Positions 33,776 to 43,396 of a stretch of DNA of 64,000 bases are shown in pieces. Source of the DNA: Exiguobacterium sp. 9-2 (GTDB lineage: Bacteria > Bacillota > Bacilli > Exiguobacteriales > Exiguobacteriaceae); NCBI RefSeq assembly GCF_036287235.1, contig NZ_CP142850.1:1505127-1569126 (forward strand), given 5' to 3'. The notes beneath the pieces are model-generated. The model saw only the letters and a program-made list of their open reading frames with translations, made no database searches and was not told where the DNA came from. Position numbers and translations under genes: made by a program. Numbering within the stretch: position 1 is the first letter of the stretch; each line of letters begins with the position of its first letter.

Positions 33776-35239
33776 CTATAATCCGAGCGACGCAATCAAC
33801 CGTCGCACGTCCTGATCCGCTTGTTTAGGTGTTAAAATCAACAGTTGATCGTCTACGAGGACACGTGTCTGACCACGCGGCGTCAGGATTTCATCTTCAC
33901 GAATGATCGCAACGACGAGCACATCCTGGGGCATCTCGATATCCTGTAACGTTCTTCCGGCAATCACACTGTTTGTCGAGACCCTGACCTCGATGATCTC
34001 CGCTTGCGGATGGGTGACGGTCATGAATTTCAGGAACGGTTCGACCGTCGTGTCGGGCTGTGTCTCTAGCCCCATTCGCCGGACGATCCACGGCAAGGCC
34101 GTTCCTTGCAAAAGAGCAGACGTCATGACGGTGAAGAAGACGATATTGAAAAGAAGCGGCGCTTCAGAAAGACCACTCGAAAGCGGATAGGTCGCGAGAA
34201 TGATCGGAACGGCGCCCCGTAATCCGGCTGCCGTGATGACACTCTGTTCTTTGACCGTGTACCGAAACGGAAGCAACGACAAGACGACGGCAAGTGGACG
34301 AGCGAGCAGGATTAACGTCAGGACGATGACGGCCGAGACGAACAAGGTCCGAGGATCGAGTAATTGTTTTGGAAAGACGAGCAGTCCGAGCATGATGAAC
34401 ATGCCGATCTCTGCTAGATGCGACAAGCTACCACTAAATCGTTTGAGCGTCTCGCGGTAGATCATATCATGATTGTTGATCCAGATTCCGGTCAGATAGA
34501 CGGCGAGAAACCCACTGGCGTGCAAAATCGTCGCGAGACCATACGAGAAGAGCGCCCCACTGAACAGAAGCGTCGGATAAAGGGCGGACGATGGCAACTC
34601 GATCCGGTTCAGCAGTTGCGTGACGAGATACCCGATCGCAAGACCAACTAGTGTCCCAAGTCCCATCTCGTAGATGAAGGAAAGAATACCCGCACCAATC
34701 GAGAACGATTCCGGTGCCAATGCAAACGATGTGAATAAGATCGTGAGAAAGACAGCCATCGGGTCATTCGTTCCAGACTCCGCTTCAAGCGTATGTTTGA
34801 CCTTAGCATCGACCGGTCGTCCACTTAACAGAGAAAAGACAGCCGCCGCATCGGTTGAGCCGACGAGTGCGCCGATCAGTAACGCGACCGGCCAAGAAAA
34901 ATCAAGCAGATAATGTGCGACGAAAGCGATGATTCCTGTCGTTGCGAGGACTCCGATGGTCGCGAGCGACAGGGCGGCGGGGAGAATCTTTCGGAAATGT
35001 GTCCATTTTGTATGCAAGCCGCCGTCAAATAGAATCAAGACGAGCGCCATTGTCCCATAGAGACGCGCTTGTTCAAAATCACCGAAGTTGATGATTCCTG
35101 AAACGTCGGACCCTGCGACGATACCGACAACGACGAATAGGATCAACGTCGGTACATTTAACCGGACAGCGAACTTCGTCGTGATGATTGCAATCAGTAA
35201 TAGTGTGCCTGCGACGAACAAAATCGTACCTTCTTCCAT
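33776..35239 (-). CDS. CPA1-type K+/H+ antiporter with RCK_C domain
   Basis: A 487-aa protein: ~12 membrane helices of the NhaP/CvrA type (LVGSTDAAAVFSLL and LEAESGTNDPMAVFL carry the ion-binding Asp residues), then a C-terminal TrkA-C/RCK_C domain (~residues 405-487) that usually binds a nucleotide regulator. It exchanges K+ or Na+ for H+ and helps pH and osmotic balance. The ATG at 35239 is taken because AGAGG is 7 bp upstream; a longer frame runs into the promoter of the divergent SDR gene. It is a single gene. Confidence 0.88.
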   Translation of the reverse strand: MEEGTILFVAGTLLLIAIITTKFAVRLNVPTLILFVVVGIVAGSDVSGIINFGDFEQARLYGTMALVLILFDGGLHTKWTHFRKILPAALSLATIGVLATTGIIAFVAHYLLDFSWPVALLIGALVGSTDAAAVFSLLSGRPVDAKVKHTLEAESGTNDPMAVFLTILFTSFALAPESFSIGAGILSFIYEMGLGTLVGLAIGYLVTQLLNRIELPSSALYPTLLFSGALFSYGLATILHASGFLAVYLTGIWINNHDMIYRETLKRFSGSLSHLAEIGMFIMLGLLVFPKQLLDPRTLFVSAVIVLTLILLARPLAVVLSLLPFRYTVKEQSVITAAGLRGAVPIILATYPLSSGLSEAPLLFNIVFFTVMTSALLQGTALPWIVRRMGLETQPDTTVEPFLKFMTVTHPQAEIIEVRVSTNSVIAGRTLQDIEMPQDVLVVAIIREDEILTPRGQTRVLVDDQLLILTPKQADQDVRRLIASLGL

Positions 35240-35399
35240 CCCACCACCTCTTTCTTGATGACATGCTCTCTTCTTAGTATACGTTATTTTTCGAAAATTT
35301 CGAAAAATAACACCAAAATAAGGTGTATAAACGAATAGAAAAAGGAAAACTAGAAGCAGGACTAGTGCGTTCAAAATGGAACATCAAGGAGGAAGAGGG

Positions 35400-36272
35400 A
35401 TGAACATCTGTATCGTCACGGGTGCCAATTCTGGTATGGGAATGGTCACGATTCAAGAATTACTGGAGCGGGGAGATCGTGTCATCGCGACCGTCCGGTC
35501 TCAGAAAAAAGCGACGGCACTCGTTCAACTGTTGCGGGAAAACGGTGTATCGCATACACAACTGGAAATCGAGATTGTGCAACTGGATCAACTTGACTCC
35601 GTCCGTCGTTTTGCGGATCGCCTGTTCGACATGGTGGGTCGAATCGACCGTTTGATCCTAAATGCTGGAGTCATGGTACCGCCGTATCATGTCACGAAGG
35701 ACGGTTTTGAATCGCAATTCCAAGTCAATTACTTGAGTCACTTCTACTTGATCGAGCGATTGTTACCTTTACTCGAAAAAGGACAAGATCCGCGCGTCAT
35801 CTCGATTTCCTCTCTCGCCGGTGAAGGCGGCTTGATCCGGACCGACGTCGAACTTGAGGCGATCGCGCACGTCAAAAAAGAACATTACAGCCCGATGCGT
35901 TCTTACCGCGAATCGAAGCTCCTGCAAATGATTCATATGCGTGAGCTAGCTGAAAAGCACGGCGACCGGATCACGTTCGTCAGCGTCCACCCAGGGATCG
36001 TCAATACGGATCTGTTCTATCGCGGCAAGTACGGCAAAGTGATGAAGACGTTACTCAAACCAGTCGCGCAAGTCGGATACTGGACCGGAAAACTTTATAC
36101 ACCGGAATACGGTGCGAAGACGGCGCTCTATCTCGCAACAACCGACGATCCACTTGACAACGGCGGCTATTATGCGGATTCCGCTCCTCGACTAAGCAAT
36201 CCGATCGTCGAAGATGACGAGTACCGGGCACAAGCACGGAATTTGTCGCGCCGCTGGGTCGAACTATCCTGA
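35400..36272 (+). CDS. Short-chain dehydrogenase/reductase
   Basis: A 290-aa SDR of the WWOX/retinol-dehydrogenase-like group. NAD(P)-binding TGANSGMG, the structural NAG (LILNAGV), the Ser of SISSLAGE and the catalytic SYRESK (Tyr and Lys) are all present. The substrate is unknown. The ATG at 35400 is 7 bp after AGGAGG; the upstream in-frame ATG at 35376 lies ahead of that site. It is divergent from the antiporter. Confidence 0.87.
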   Translation: MNICIVTGANSGMGMVTIQELLERGDRVIATVRSQKKATALVQLLRENGVSHTQLEIEIVQLDQLDSVRRFADRLFDMVGRIDRLILNAGVMVPPYHVTKDGFESQFQVNYLSHFYLIERLLPLLEKGQDPRVISISSLAGEGGLIRTDVELEAIAHVKKEHYSPMRSYRESKLLQMIHMRELAEKHGDRITFVSVHPGIVNTDLFYRGKYGKVMKTLLKPVAQVGYWTGKLYTPEYGAKTALYLATTDDPLDNGGYYADSAPRLSNPIVEDDEYRAQARNLSRRWVELS

Positions 36273-36283
36273 ACGCCAAAAAA

Positions 36284-36314
36284 AAACGACCGGCTCGTGG
36301 GAAGCCGGTCGTTT
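36284..36314. terminator. Terminator after the SDR gene
   Basis: AAACGACCGGCT (36284-36295) pairs with AGCCGGTCGTTT (36303-36314). A-run upstream and only short T downstream. The 180 bp from here to 36496 holds no gene. Confidence 0.7.
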
Positions 36315-36496
36315 ACCGTTGTGACGACTGGGGGTCAGATCACTCCTAAAGAATACGTTACATCGAAATAAAATTGTGGAATATGAAAAAAATCACAAAA
36401 TAATGGGCAAACATGAAATCTTGAAGCAAAAAGGTTTTCTTCTCGCTTCGCATTCGTTAGGATAGAGAAGAATTTTTTTGAAACAGGAGGAATAAC

Positions 36497-36982
36497 ATGA
36501 TACGACAAGCTACATCAAAAGACGTTCGAAACATCGCAACCCTACTTGAGCAAAAAGCGCTCTCCCTCAAAGCCGGTGGCAGTAGCCAGTGGTCTGCTTA
36601 TCTTGAGCAAGACATCGAGCAACTCGTCGTGCGAGATTTAGAAGCCGGTCGCCTGTATGTCTTTGAGGATCAGAACGAGCTGCTTGGTTCCGTTGCCCTG
36701 CTTCCTTCGCTCGAATGGGATCAATCCTTGTGGGATGATGTAGAAGGTCTGTATATCCATCGAATCGTCGTCAGCGACCGCGCAAAAGGACGTGGAGTCG
36801 GTCGGAAACTGCTGGAACATGCGATTGCTGTGACAGAGGACGAAGGGGAAATCCTGCGACTCGACTGTGTCGCTTCAAACGAGTTTCTCAATGCGTATTA
36901 CACGTCATTCGGCTTCGTCCATCAAGGAACACGGGACGGGTTCGCGATTTACGAGTATGAACGCATCGAAGCGACAGCCTGA
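36497..36982 (+). CDS. GNAT-family N-acetyltransferase
   Basis: A 161-aa GNAT protein with LYIHRIVVSDRAKGRGVGRK as strand 4 and motif A, and the final LNAYYTSFGFVHQGT of motif B. ACAGGAGGAA is well placed before the ATG. The substrate is unknown. It is followed 73 bp later by an oxidoreductase gene with its own ribosome site. Confidence 0.85.
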   Translation: MIRQATSKDVRNIATLLEQKALSLKAGGSSQWSAYLEQDIEQLVVRDLEAGRLYVFEDQNELLGSVALLPSLEWDQSLWDDVEGLYIHRIVVSDRAKGRGVGRKLLEHAIAVTEDEGEILRLDCVASNEFLNAYYTSFGFVHQGTRDGFAIYEYERIEATA

Positions 36983-37055
36983 AGCGGTTCAATCAAGACA
37001 ACGGTCGTTTCGTTTGGTATGGTAAGAGAAAAAGAACGGTTCAAGGAGTGATCGG

Positions 37056-38105
37056 ATGCGATTGAATATTGGCTTCATCGGCTTTGGCAAAAGTACGACC
37101 CGTTACCATTTACCGTACGTGATGATCGAGGACAACTATCACGTCACCTGGATTTACAATCGGAAGGAAAAACCGGAGCTGTTCGCGTCCTATCAGGATC
37201 GACTGCCAGATGCACGTTTTACGACGGATGTGTCTGAGATGCTCGCTGACCCGGCACTTGATGTCGTCGTCATCAATACACCACCGGCTACCCATTTCGA
37301 ATACGCGTTGCTCGCCTTGCAACATCAAAAGCATGTTCTCGTCGAAAAGCCGTTTACCGTGACTGAAGAGGAGACGAAGCGTTTATTTGCGGAAGCACAT
37401 GCGCAAGGCGTCAAGATTCTCGCCTATCAAAACCGACGTTACGACAGCGACTTCCAAGTCGTCGCGCAAATCATCCGGTCCGGGAAACTTGGTCGTCTCG
37501 TCGAGGTCGTCTCGCAATTTGATCTATTCCGCCCAGAAGCGGCGTCAGCTGATGCGCGTCACGAAAACGGTGCGCTTTACGGACTCGGCGTCCATACGCT
37601 CGATCAAATCATCGCTTTGTTCGGAAAACCGGACAAGGTCGCCTTTGACGTGCGCAGTGTTCGACTGCCGCATAATCCAGACGACGCGTTTGCGATTGAT
37701 CTCTATTATCCGGAGCTGAAAGTCAGTGTTCGGACGAGTCACGTCGCGCTTGCTCCGGCACCGAGGTGGATGTTACACGGAACGAACGGTACGTTCATCA
37801 AACAACACGTCGATCGGCAAGAGCTCGACCTGAAAGCGAACTACTTCCCGGGAGAAGAGGGGTTCGGTGAGGATTCGGAAGACGATTACGGTCGTTTGAT
37901 TTATCATGATGAACACGGTCACTTACAAGACGTCCGGATTCCGAGTCCCGTCGGTGATTACGGCAAGCTGTACCGTGCCTTTTACCGTAGTATCGTCGAA
38001 GATGCACCGCTTCCGGTGAAAGAAGAGGATACCTTGTTTGTTGCCCATCTGCTCGAACAGGCTTTTGCGCAACCGTCACCTTATATCTTGACGATCCAAA
38101 ATTAA
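37056..38105 (+). CDS. Gfo/Idh/MocA-family oxidoreductase
   Basis: A 349-aa NAD(P)-dependent dehydrogenase. The Rossmann start is NIGFIGFGKSTTRYH and the family hallmark is HVLVEKPFTVT (the EKP motif). A C-terminal alpha/beta domain follows. It resembles YvaA/YdgJ-type sugar or inositol dehydrogenases; the substrate cannot be read. AAGGAGTGATCGG precedes the ATG, and a terminator lies after the stop. Confidence 0.88.
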   Translation: MRLNIGFIGFGKSTTRYHLPYVMIEDNYHVTWIYNRKEKPELFASYQDRLPDARFTTDVSEMLADPALDVVVINTPPATHFEYALLALQHQKHVLVEKPFTVTEEETKRLFAEAHAQGVKILAYQNRRYDSDFQVVAQIIRSGKLGRLVEVVSQFDLFRPEAASADARHENGALYGLGVHTLDQIIALFGKPDKVAFDVRSVRLPHNPDDAFAIDLYYPELKVSVRTSHVALAPAPRWMLHGTNGTFIKQHVDRQELDLKANYFPGEEGFGEDSEDDYGRLIYHDEHGHLQDVRIPSPVGDYGKLYRAFYRSIVEDAPLPVKEEDTLFVAHLLEQAFAQPSPYILTIQN

Positions 38106-38136
38106 ATTTTATTTTGATTTCAGGATGATGACAACT

Positions 38137-38169
38137 CGACTGTGCCCGTAGGCATGGTCGGTTTTTTTT
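38137..38169 (+). terminator. Terminator of the oxidoreductase gene
   Basis: CGACTGTGCC and GGCATGGTCG (38137-38160, two G-T pairs, loop CGTA) followed by T8. Confidence 0.85.
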
Positions 38170-38288
38170 GATATAAAGAACAAGTGTATTCCTGATTTTT
38201 CAGATTTTTCTTAAGAAATGTTGATTATTTTTTCAAAAAGTTGGGAAAAGGGGAATGTCTCACCAAATCTAAACATAGGGGGTCTATC

Positions 38289-39365
38289 ATGAAACGATTC
38301 TTATCCGCATTGCTCGTAGCGGCTGTCATCGTTGGGGTACTCAGCCCTTCGTTGATCGCTGAGGCCGCGACGAAGTTGACCGTGACGACGGAGGTCTTGC
38401 GTGTCCGCGAAAAACCGTCGACATCGAGTAAGATTCTCGGTAACGTCTACAAAGGGAACGCCTACACTTCAAAGGGAACGTCCGGCAGCTGGTATAAAAT
38501 CAGCTACAAATCCCGCACAGGCTACATACACAAGAACTACGTCAAATCGTCTTCATCGAAATATACGTCGACAGGAACGAAGTATACGACGGTCGGCACA
38601 CTCAACGTCCGGACAGGTGCTGGAACGAAGTATAAAGTCGTAGGACAGCTGAATAAAGGGGTTGCCGTTGCGACATACGGCACGTCAGGGAGCTGGACAC
38701 GGATTCTCTACAAGGGAAGCTACCGCTATATCTCGACGCAATACGTTTCGAAGTCAAAACCATCGACGACGACGAAGCAGTTAAACGTTCCGTACTACAA
38801 CCAATATTCACTCGGGTATCCATCTGGCTGTGAGTTCGTCTCGTTGAAGATGGCACTCGAATACAAGAAAAAAGCCGTTTCTGCTGCGTCACTCTATAAT
38901 CAAATGCCGAAAAGCATGAAGAACGCGACGTATAAAAACGGGAAGTATTACTGGGCAGATCCACAAAAGATGTTCACAGGTAATCCCGCTGGAACGCTCG
39001 ACTACTACAAGAACTGGGGAATCTATCCGAAAGGAATTCTACCTCTCGCTAAAAAATACCGCAGCGGGTCCGTTGATATCTCAAAACAAGGTGTTTCAAA
39101 GATTGAGAGTGAGATCCGTAGCGGAAACCCGGTCATCGTCTGGGCAACGGTCGATTTCAAAAATCCATACGGTTATTTCTCTTGGATTAAACCAGACGGT
39201 AAAACATTCACAGGGTACCGTAATTATCATGTCATGCTTGTGACGGGTGTCTCGAGCGGTTCGTTCTACGTTTCAGATCCATATCGTGGCAAGTATAGTG
39301 TCAGTCGCTCGCAGTTCACATCCGTTTTCAATCAAACGGGACAATATGCGTTATCTGTTCGTTAA
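38289..39365 (+). CDS. Secreted SH3b-SH3b-C39 peptidase-like protein
   Basis: A 358-aa exported protein. A signal peptide ends near AEAAT (residues ~24-28). Two bacterial SH3 domains follow (~29-85 and ~98-154; LRVREKPSTSSKILG and LNVRTGAGTKYKVVG) and should bind the cell wall. Residues ~165-358 are a C39-like papain-fold peptidase with catalytic Cys181 (PSGCEFVS), NYHVMLVTG for the His and VSDPYRG for the Asp. Wall binding and peptide cleavage outside the cell are likely. The ATG at 38289 follows AGGGGG; upstream frames lack a ribosome site. Confidence 0.88.
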   Translation: MKRFLSALLVAAVIVGVLSPSLIAEAATKLTVTTEVLRVREKPSTSSKILGNVYKGNAYTSKGTSGSWYKISYKSRTGYIHKNYVKSSSSKYTSTGTKYTTVGTLNVRTGAGTKYKVVGQLNKGVAVATYGTSGSWTRILYKGSYRYISTQYVSKSKPSTTTKQLNVPYYNQYSLGYPSGCEFVSLKMALEYKKKAVSAASLYNQMPKSMKNATYKNGKYYWADPQKMFTGNPAGTLDYYKNWGIYPKGILPLAKKYRSGSVDISKQGVSKIESEIRSGNPVIVWATVDFKNPYGYFSWIKPDGKTFTGYRNYHVMLVTGVSSGSFYVSDPYRGKYSVSRSQFTSVFNQTGQYALSVR

Positions 39366-39371
39366 TTCCTC

Positions 39372-39401
39372 ATCCGGTCGCCCCGACGCGACCGGATTTT
39401 T
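39372..39401 (+). terminator. Intrinsic terminator
   Basis: ATCCGGTCG (39372-39380) pairs with CGACCGGAT (39389-39397), followed by T5. Confidence 0.85.
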
Positions 39402-39504
39402 GTCATTTTCAGGCATATTGATACGAAAACTACTGTAAAATGAAGGAGTTCACCGGCTAGGTGTGTAAAAGAATGACAATGTATCCATGAAAGGAAGTGA
39501 AGAG

Positions 39505-41208
39505 ATGGAAGATCCACGGATCACGCGTCTCGAGCAGGAGGTCGAAGCGTTACGCCAACGCGTGGCTGCCCTTGAAGGACAGCACACTTCGTCTGTCGCA
39601 CCTGAACCGAGCGAACCAGAAGTGAGTACGGTCGCCCGCCCAGCTCCGCGCCCTGCTTATACGAAACGAAAACCGGTTGTTCCTCCACCAACATTTAAGG
39701 AAAAACGCTCCCGCGAAGACTGGGAACAGGTCATCGCGACCGTTTGGTTACCCCGGATTGGAGCCATATTCGCCGCACTTGGGGCTTTGTTCCTCTTTTC
39801 CTACGCCTCGGTTGCCGGTCTGATCAGTCCGCCTGTCCGCATCGGAAGTGGGGTATTGATCGGTTTACTCGTCATCGCCCTTGGAGAATACCAGTATGAG
39901 AAGAAACGACGTGAGCTCGGGGTCGGACTCGTCGCGACCGGTACGATCGTCGCCTTGGCGGCACTGTTCGCCGGGATGGCCTTATATCAATTCTATCCAC
40001 CATCTTTAGCCTTCTTACTTGAGCTCGTCGTCGTCTTCATCGCGTACGGTTTGATGCTCTGGATGCGATCGCAAGCCTTGCTCGTCCTCGTATCCATCAC
40101 CGGCTTCTTATTACCGTATCTGCAATTATCAGATAATCCAAACTTACCGCTTTTCTTATTGTACGAAGTCATCCTCTTCGCAGCGATCTTCTTTGCGGTT
40201 GACCGACTGAAGGCAAAAAAAGCGTTTGTCTTCGCTTGGGTGATCTTTACGATCGCACTCGCGTTCGGTCTACTCTCGTTAGAGCTCTACTGGCTTGATG
40301 AACAGGTACCACGACTTGATGAATGGTCTCTCTTACTTGCGACATTCTTCGGCTACGGTGCGACTTCCTTCGTCGGAAAACGGATTCAGTTTGAGAAGAA
40401 CGTCCCAAGTTGGCTCGCTGGGGGTGTCGTCTTACTGACGTTACTGATCCTTGACTGGTCGTTCGGTACGCTGATCGCGATTCTGTTCGCTGGCACTGCC
40501 TATCTGCTCGCTGAACGATTGAAGGATCTCGCTCAAAACGGTGTCGGTCACGTCGCCTTACTCGTCGCCGTCCTCTTGATTCCGGCAGATGCCCTCAGCT
40601 GGACGTATCAACTGCGCTACTTTTTGATTGCTGGATTAATCGCTGCATTCTGGTTCGTTCCACGAGCGCGAATGCCACACCAACGGTTATTTAACGTCGG
40701 ATTGTATGTCGTCTTCATCTTCTCGGCTGTCGTTGACTATGAAACCTATCAAAACCTAGGTTTATCCTACGCCTTGACCGTTCTAGCGATGGTCCTAGCT
40801 TCGACGGCGTTCGTCTTACTCCTCGTTCAGACACATCGTGATCCGAGGTGGAAAGGGTCGTGGCAACTCGTACTTGTCCTAGCGGCGATCGGTGTTTTTA
40901 CGACCTATACGTTGATCATCATGGAGTTACCGTTCTATCGCGGTCTTGAAGAGACAGCGCGTAGTACGACGTTATCCGCGGCTTATATCGTCCTTGCCCT
41001 CGTGCTCGTCGCGATCGGTCGGATGCGGACGTCGTCGACATGGCGGTTATCCGGGTTGTTGCTCCTGACGATCAGTGCCGTCAAGCTTTTATTGTTTGAC
41101 TTGTCATTCCTCACCTTGTTCCAAAAAGCGTTCGTCTTCATTGGCTTTGGGATTGTCACGTTCATTATTTCACGGACCTATTTCAAAAAACGAAAAAAAA
41201 ATACCTGA
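39505..41208 (+). CDS. DUF2339-type polytopic membrane protein
   Basis: A 567-aa protein. It starts with a coiled coil (RITRLEQEVEALRQRVAALE), a Pro-rich linker, then WLPRIGAIFAALGALFLFSY and about fifteen to eighteen transmembrane helices. This is the DUF2339/COG5373 layout. The function is not known. GAAAGGAAG is 7 bp before the ATG at 39505. It ends at a very stable terminator just upstream of the iron operon. Confidence 0.8.
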   Translation: MEDPRITRLEQEVEALRQRVAALEGQHTSSVAPEPSEPEVSTVARPAPRPAYTKRKPVVPPPTFKEKRSREDWEQVIATVWLPRIGAIFAALGALFLFSYASVAGLISPPVRIGSGVLIGLLVIALGEYQYEKKRRELGVGLVATGTIVALAALFAGMALYQFYPPSLAFLLELVVVFIAYGLMLWMRSQALLVLVSITGFLLPYLQLSDNPNLPLFLLYEVILFAAIFFAVDRLKAKKAFVFAWVIFTIALAFGLLSLELYWLDEQVPRLDEWSLLLATFFGYGATSFVGKRIQFEKNVPSWLAGGVVLLTLLILDWSFGTLIAILFAGTAYLLAERLKDLAQNGVGHVALLVAVLLIPADALSWTYQLRYFLIAGLIAAFWFVPRARMPHQRLFNVGLYVVFIFSAVVDYETYQNLGLSYALTVLAMVLASTAFVLLLVQTHRDPRWKGSWQLVLVLAAIGVFTTYTLIIMELPFYRGLEETARSTTLSAAYIVLALVLVAIGRMRTSSTWRLSGLLLLTISAVKLLLFDLSFLTLFQKAFVFIGFGIVTFIISRTYFKKRKKNT

Positions 41209-41214
41209 CAAAGC

Positions 41215-41253
41215 GCTTGGATTGGTCAAAAATGACTAATTCAAGCTTTTTTT
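41215..41253 (+). terminator. Long-stem terminator
   Basis: A 14-bp stem (41215-41228 with 41233-41246, all paired with two G-T) closes an AAAA loop and is followed by seven T. Confidence 0.88.
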
Positions 41254-41271
41254 ATTACGCAAAAATTTTTA

Positions 41272-41301
41272 TTGATAACGATTATCATTGTCGTCTATAC
41301 T
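41272..41301 (+). promoter_or_regulatory. Fur box and promoter of the efe operon
   Basis: GATAACGATTATCATTGTC at 41274-41292 matches the 19-bp Fur consensus at about 17 positions. It overlaps -35 TTGATA (41272-41277) and the spacer to -10 TATACT (41296-41301, 18 bp). Iron-bound Fur would block the polymerase. Confidence 0.88.
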
Positions 41302-41342
41302 GATGAAGGAACTGACTTAACCATTTACAGGGGGAACGATAG

Positions 41343-42161
41343 ATGAAACAAGCATTGTTGATGACAGGCGCACTCGCGGTCGTCTTAGCGGGTTGTAGTG
41401 AAGCCAAACAAGCGGAGAAACCAGCACCGAAAAAGGAGAATTTCGATCAGGTCGTCACCGATTACCGGACGTATGCAATCAATGAAATCGATACGTTCGT
41501 TCGTGAGACAGAAAAATTCACCGATGCCGTTCAAGCGGGCAAACTGGAAGAAGCGAAAGCATTGTACGCACCGACGCGGATGTATTACGAACGCGCGGAA
41601 CCGATCGCGGAAGTGTTCGGTGATCTCGATCCGAAAATCGATGCGCGAGCAGGCGATGTCAAAGCGTCGGAGTGGGGTGGCTACCACCGGATCGAACAAG
41701 GGTTGTTTGAAAAGGGAACGACAAAAGGCTATGAAGCGTACGCGAAGCAATTGATGAAAGACGTTCATTTACTGCGGGCGAAGGTCGAGACGGTCGAGGT
41801 GACGCCGGAACTACTCGTCACGGGGGCGACGGATCTATTAAACGAAGTCTCGACGTCAAAAGTGACAGGCGAAGAAGACCGTTATTCGCATACGGACTTA
41901 TATGACTTCGCAGCAAACGTCGAGGGGGCTGAAAAAATCTATGACCTGTTAAACCCGGCGCTGAAGAAACAAGATGCGGCGTTATCAAAAGAGATCGCTG
42001 CTCGCTTCAAGGATGTCCACGCTTTACTCGATGCGAAGAAACAGGGTGACGGCTATGTCCTCTACACGAGTCTCTCGAAACAAGACGTCAAACAGATGAG
42101 TGTCGCAATCAATGAACTCGCGGAACCGCTCTCGAAGATGGGCATCGTACTGGAGGGATAA
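41343..42161 (+). CDS. efeM: EfeM/EfeO-type iron-uptake lipoprotein (M75)
   Basis: A 272-aa exported protein with lipobox VVLAGC (Cys18) and an M75/imelysin-like helical domain. The metal-binding HxxE is His115-Glu118 in GGYHRIEQGLF. No cupredoxin domain is present, which is the short EfeM form. It supplies iron to the EfeU permease at the outer face of the membrane. It is the first gene of efeM-efeB-efeU after a Fur box; two bases separate it from efeB. Confidence 0.9.
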   Translation: MKQALLMTGALAVVLAGCSEAKQAEKPAPKKENFDQVVTDYRTYAINEIDTFVRETEKFTDAVQAGKLEEAKALYAPTRMYYERAEPIAEVFGDLDPKIDARAGDVKASEWGGYHRIEQGLFEKGTTKGYEAYAKQLMKDVHLLRAKVETVEVTPELLVTGATDLLNEVSTSKVTGEEDRYSHTDLYDFAANVEGAEKIYDLLNPALKKQDAALSKEIAARFKDVHALLDAKKQGDGYVLYTSLSKQDVKQMSVAINELAEPLSKMGIVLEG

Positions 42162-42163
42162 GC

Positions 42164-43396
42164 ATGAAACCAATACAAGAAGGCGTCACGCGACGGGATG
42201 TCCTGAAGGTCGCAGGCTTGACGAGTCTCGGGGCCGCCCTGTATGCCAGTGGTCTTGAGAAGTTTCTTCCGCGGACATTAACTGTTGAAGCAAGTGATCA
42301 AGAGCCGTTCTACGGGACGTATCAGGCAGGCATTTTGACACCACCACAAAACCACGTCCAAGTCGTAGCGTTTGATATCAAGACGGAGCGACGCGATGAA
42401 CTCGTTGATTTATTAAAACGCTGGACACGGTTATGTGCCCGACTTGCGGCTGGGTTACCATATGGCGATTCCGACTCCCGTTACGTCCCACCGGAAGATA
42501 CGGGGGAAGCGGACGGATTATCTGCCGGTCATTTGACGTTTACGTTCGGGTGCGGTCCAAGTCTATTTGACGGTCGCTTTGGTATTCAGCATAAACGACC
42601 GGAGGCGCTTAAACCGTTGCCGACGTTCGATCTCGATCGTTTAGATGAAAAATGGGGCGGAGGTGATCTTGTCGTTCAAGTTTGCGGTGATGATGCGCAA
42701 GTCGTCTTCCATGCAATTCGTAACCTCGTCCGTGTTGGGCGCGGAACGGTCGCGATGCGATGGTCGCAAGCTGGCTTCCAGCGCAGTAAAGCAGCAGATG
42801 CCTCTGGCGGGACGCCGCGCAATCTATTCGGCTTCAAGGATGGCACGGGAAATCCCGACGTCTCGAAGCAACAAGTCCGGAAAGAATCGCTCTTTTGTCA
42901 GTGGCAGGACGGGACGCCGTGGTTAACGAACGGCTCGTTCCTCGTCGTCCGCCGCATTCAGATGCATCTCGAGGTTTGGGACCGGACGATCCTGAAGGAA
43001 CAGGAACGGACTTTCGGACGCGAACGTGCTTCCGGGGCACCGCTCGGCTCAACAGACGAGTTCGCTTCCGTCACCCCAGCGAAACGACAAGCTCGTGGCG
43101 AAGCTGCCTTACCGGTTGACTCGCATACCGCTGTCGCGCATGGAGACGGGAAGACAGCGATCCTACGCCGTTCCTACTCTTATCAAGACGGCATTGATGA
43201 GAAGACAGGTGCCCTCGATGCTGGACTACTCTTTTTATCGTATCAGCGTTCGCCAAAACAATTCATCGCGATTCAGCGCCGTCTTGCCGCGCAGGATCGA
43301 CTGAATGAATACATCACGCACCGTGGAAGTGCCATTTTCGCCTGCTTCGGTGGGATCTCGAAAGGAGGCTACATCGGTGATGCGTTATTTGCGTAA
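42164..43396 (+). CDS. efeB: EfeB, DyP-type heme peroxidase with Tat signal
   Basis: A 410-aa protein. A twin-arginine signal is seen in TRRDVLKVAG (residues 9-18). The DyP motif GxxDG is GFKDG (223-227) with catalytic Asp226. The ending IFACFGGISKGGYIGDALF is typical. It is folded with heme in the cytoplasm, exported, and thought to oxidise Fe2+ or handle heme for uptake through EfeU. Its 3' end overlaps the efeU start by 17 bp. Confidence 0.92.
   Translation: MKPIQEGVTRRDVLKVAGLTSLGAALYASGLEKFLPRTLTVEASDQEPFYGTYQAGILTPPQNHVQVVAFDIKTERRDELVDLLKRWTRLCARLAAGLPYGDSDSRYVPPEDTGEADGLSAGHLTFTFGCGPSLFDGRFGIQHKRPEALKPLPTFDLDRLDEKWGGGDLVVQVCGDDAQVVFHAIRNLVRVGRGTVAMRWSQAGFQRSKAADASGGTPRNLFGFKDGTGNPDVSKQQVRKESLFCQWQDGTPWLTNGSFLVVRRIQMHLEVWDRTILKEQERTFGRERASGAPLGSTDEFASVTPAKRQARGEAALPVDSHTAVAHGDGKTAILRRSYSYQDGIDEKTGALDAGLLFLSYQRSPKQFIAIQRRLAAQDRLNEYITHRGSAIFACFGGISKGGYIGDALFA

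Noticed and set aside
35240-35374. A longer N-terminus for the K+/H+ antiporter
   Set aside because: The in-frame extension runs through the divergent SDR promoter region, and the ATG at 35239 has a proper ribosome site.
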